From contig CAOYAN010000005.1 in assembly GCA_948562205.1 (NCBI GenBank), positions 13,348-77,347 of the forward strand: a DNA stretch of 64,000 nucleotides, written 5' to 3'. Position numbers and translations under genes: made by a program. A model generated the notes under the pieces. It was not told the DNA's origin and ran no database searches. It saw only the letters and a program-made list of their open reading frames with translations. Shown here in pieces: positions 62,155 through 64,000 of the stretch (within the stretch, counting starts at the first letter, position 1; the number at the start of each line of letters is the position of its first letter). Source of the stretch: an uncultured Clostridia bacterium (GTDB taxonomy: Bacteria; Bacillota; Clostridia; TANB77; CAG-465).

Positions 62155-63525
62155 TTGTTAAATATAAAAGAGATAGTAAATGCTAGTAAAGGTATTTTGA
62201 TTAATGGTAATGAGAATATAATTCCTAAAAATTATAATATAGATAGTAGAGAATTTAATAAAGAAGATTTTTTTATCCCTATAGTTGGTGAAAATGTAGA
62301 TGGGCATAAATATATTGTTGATACCGTAAAAAAAGGAGCTATTGGCTTTTTTATTTCAAAAGATTATATAAATAAAAAAAGTATTATTGAAGAAAGTATA
62401 AAAATAAATAAGAATATTTGTATTGTAGAAGTTGAAAATTCTGAAAAGGCATTATGTGATATTGCAGAATACAATAGAATAAAGCATATAGATATACCAA
62501 TTGTTGCCATTACTGGAAGTGTTGGGAAGACTAGTACAAGAGAGATGATAGCTAGTGTTTTGGCAGAAAAATATAATTTACTTATCACTGAAAAAAATTA
62601 TAATAGTATAATTGGTTTACCAATAATGTTGCTAAAATTAGATAATCAAGATATTTGTGTATTAGAAGCAGGAATTAACCATTTTGGAGAAATGGAGTTA
62701 TTATCTAAACTATTAAAGCCTGATGTATGTGTAATTACTAATATAGGAGTTGCACATATTGGAATAATGGGAAGTAAAGATAATATATTTAAAGAAAAAA
62801 TGAAAATTACTAATAATATAAAGGGGATTAAAAAACTTGTAGTTAATAGTGATGATATATATTTATCAGGTATTAAAGATTTAGATTATAATGTTATTAA
62901 CTATTCTTTGAAAGATATAAATAATAAAGTAATAGATACAAATGGGATCTGTTTTGAAACTAATATATATAAAAAAAGTTTTAGAATAAATATAAATCAA
63001 ATAGGAAATCATAATGTACAAAATGCACTTGCAGCAATTAAGGTAGGAGAGATATTTGATATAAATCCTGAAATGATAGTTTCTGGAATTAATAAGTATA
63101 AAAATTTTAAGGGGAGACTTGAGATAAAGAAAATAAAGGGAGATGTTACTTTAATAGATGACACATATAATGCAAGTATAGATTCGATGAAGTCTGGTCT
63201 TATTACTGTAAATGATCTAAAATCAAATAGAAAGATAGCAGTTTTAGGTGATATGTTAGAGTTGGGAGAGTATTCTAAAAATATTCATTTACAAGTAGGT
63301 AAAATTTTTAAAGATTTGAAATATGATATATTATATACATTAGGAAATGAAGCTAAAAATATTGCACTTAGTGCTTCTAAATATATTGATAATATAATAT
63401 GTTTTGATGATAAAGAAAAATTAGAAGAAAAATTAAAAAGTATTATAAAATCTGGAGATATAATATATTTTAAGGCTTCAAATTCTATGAAATTTTCCGA
63501 TATAGTTGAAAATTTACAAAAATAA
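62155..63525 (+). CDS. murF: UDP-MurNAc-tripeptide--D-Ala-D-Ala ligase MurF
   Basis: A 456-residue Mur ligase with a MurE/F N-terminal UDP-binding domain, ATP-binding GSVGKTSTREM (about 121-131), NYNSIIGLP near 146 and C-terminal DTYNASIDSMKSG, typical of MurF. It adds D-Ala-D-Ala to the peptidoglycan precursor. The TTG start at 62155 follows a weak GGTGATT site. It stands apart from a dcw cluster. Confidence 0.9.
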   Translation: MLNIKEIVNASKGILINGNENIIPKNYNIDSREFNKEDFFIPIVGENVDGHKYIVDTVKKGAIGFFISKDYINKKSIIEESIKINKNICIVEVENSEKALCDIAEYNRIKHIDIPIVAITGSVGKTSTREMIASVLAEKYNLLITEKNYNSIIGLPIMLLKLDNQDICVLEAGINHFGEMELLSKLLKPDVCVITNIGVAHIGIMGSKDNIFKEKMKITNNIKGIKKLVVNSDDIYLSGIKDLDYNVINYSLKDINNKVIDTNGICFETNIYKKSFRININQIGNHNVQNALAAIKVGEIFDINPEMIVSGINKYKNFKGRLEIKKIKGDVTLIDDTYNASIDSMKSGLITVNDLKSNRKIAVLGDMLELGEYSKNIHLQVGKIFKDLKYDILYTLGNEAKNIALSASKYIDNIICFDDKEKLEEKLKSIIKSGDIIYFKASNSMKFSDIVENLQK

Positions 63526-63530
63526 TTTAA

Positions 63531-63573
63531 AATATCCACTAGTTTATTCATTTAACTAGTGGAATATTTTTAT
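63531..63573 (+). terminator. Terminator of murF
   Basis: ATCCACTAGTT and AACTAGTGGA pair around a 9-base loop, followed by TATTTTTATA. Confidence 0.7.
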
Positions 63574-63604
63574 ATAATAGGAATATAATTTATAAGGTGA
63601 TCAT

Positions 63605-63835
63605 ATGGCAAGGGGTATAGATTTTAAACAAAAGGAAGTGATAAGTTTAAACGAAGGAAAAATATTAGGTTTTGTTGTAGACGTGCAAGCAGATTTTGAA
63701 AATGGTGAAATACATTCAATAATAGTAGCTAAAACTGGTAAGATTTTTGGTAGTATTGGAGGTAAAAATAATGTTACAATACCATGGGAAAAGATAAAGA
63801 AAATAGGTGAAGATGTAATTTTAGTAGAAATTTGA
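63605..63835 (+). CDS. YlmC/YmxH family sporulation protein
   Basis: A 76-residue PRC-barrel-like protein: SLNEGKILGFVVDVQAD (about 13-29), a second strand set, and FGSIGGKNNVTIPWEKIKKIGEDVILVEI at the end, which matches the YlmC/YmxH family found in spore formers. Its function is unknown. AAGGTGAT precedes the ATG. Confidence 0.85.
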   Translation: MARGIDFKQKEVISLNEGKILGFVVDVQADFENGEIHSIIVAKTGKIFGSIGGKNNVTIPWEKIKKIGEDVILVEI

Positions 63836-63854
63836 AAAAATATATAAAAAAGTG

Positions 63855-63883
63855 TTGACAAAGAGGAAGAAAAATGGTAAGAT
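63855..63883 (+). promoter_or_regulatory. First of two tandem strong promoters
   Basis: TTGACA (63855-63860), 17-base spacer, TAAGAT (63878-63883). Confidence 0.6.
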
Positions 63884-63958
63884 AATACACGTCACAAAGA
63901 GATAAAAGAAGTCAAAAAAAAGAGAATAAAAAAAGTTGAAAAAATTTTTAAAAAAGTA

Positions 63959-63988
63959 TTGACAAAAGTTATCGAATTGTGTTATACT
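63959..63988 (+). promoter_or_regulatory. Second tandem promoter, rRNA-type
   Basis: TTGACA (63959-63964), 18-base spacer, TATACT (63983-63988), at the window edge. Two strong promoters about 105 bases apart with no ORF between them are typical of rRNA operons, but the transcribed gene is outside the window. Confidence 0.6.
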
Positions 63989-64000
63989 AAGAATGTTCAC

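Overview
The window is very AT-rich and carries many sporulation genes: spmA/spmB, cwlD, spoIVFB, spoIIGA-sigE, sigG, a ylmC/ymxH-type gene and a Spo0E-like gene. With strong AGGAGG ribosome binding sites and the clostridial order spoIIGA-sigE-sigG, this points to a low-GC, endospore-forming member of the Clostridia (Bacillota). I cannot name a genus from sequence alone.

The chromosome origin lies inside the window. rpmH-rnpA-yidD-yidC-khpB-mnmE-mnmG-rsmG run leftwards from about 40.1 kb, followed further left by coaE, parA and parB. dnaA-dnaN-recF-gyrB run rightwards from 40.6 kb. At least 17 perfect DnaA boxes lie in two clusters either side of dnaA, followed by a very AT-rich stretch before dnaN. 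Most genes on each side are transcribed away from the origin; exceptions are mostly accessory or unknown genes.

Right arm (45-64 kb): gyrB is followed by an L20-leader-type attenuator and infC-rpmI-rplT-efp, then miaB, a Nudix gene, a SpoIVFA-like M23 protein with SpoIVFB, ftsA-ftsZ, a family 2 glycosidase, spoIIGA-sigE, sigG, murF and a ylmC-type gene. The window ends in two strong tandem promoters of the kind that drive rRNA operons. As given, ftsZ carries a one-base frameshift near its N terminus.

Left arm (0-40 kb): core genes (parAB, nadK, tagO, rpiB, an arginine-phosphatase-like gene, yqeY, ymfF/ymfH, tadA, cwlD, four tRNAs) are mixed with poorly known ones. The most unusual block is 12.7-18.4 kb. 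There, a leftward operon encodes a split VirB4-like ATPase, a TadZ/CpaE-like P-loop protein and a helical protein of unknown function. It is divergent from three small proteins (two Asn-rich, one with a membrane anchor) and neighbours a Spo0E-like gene. The VirB4-like operon and the Spo0E-like gene share the same upstream element: a perfect 0A-box sequence exactly 29 bases upstream of a sigma-A -35 box. I see no relaxase, coupling protein or integrase nearby, so this may be a dedicated export or assembly machine rather than a conjugative element.

Other accessory features are three tandem paralogues of unknown family (31.6-33.6 kb), behind a promoter embedded in a 13-bp inverted repeat, and an Imm63-like immunity protein fused to a zinc ribbon. 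Apparent AUU or AUA start codons occur in infC and in two genes of the VirB4-like operon. EF-P and its probable modification proteins YmfF/YmfH are all present. I found no transposase, prophage, CRISPR array or rRNA gene.
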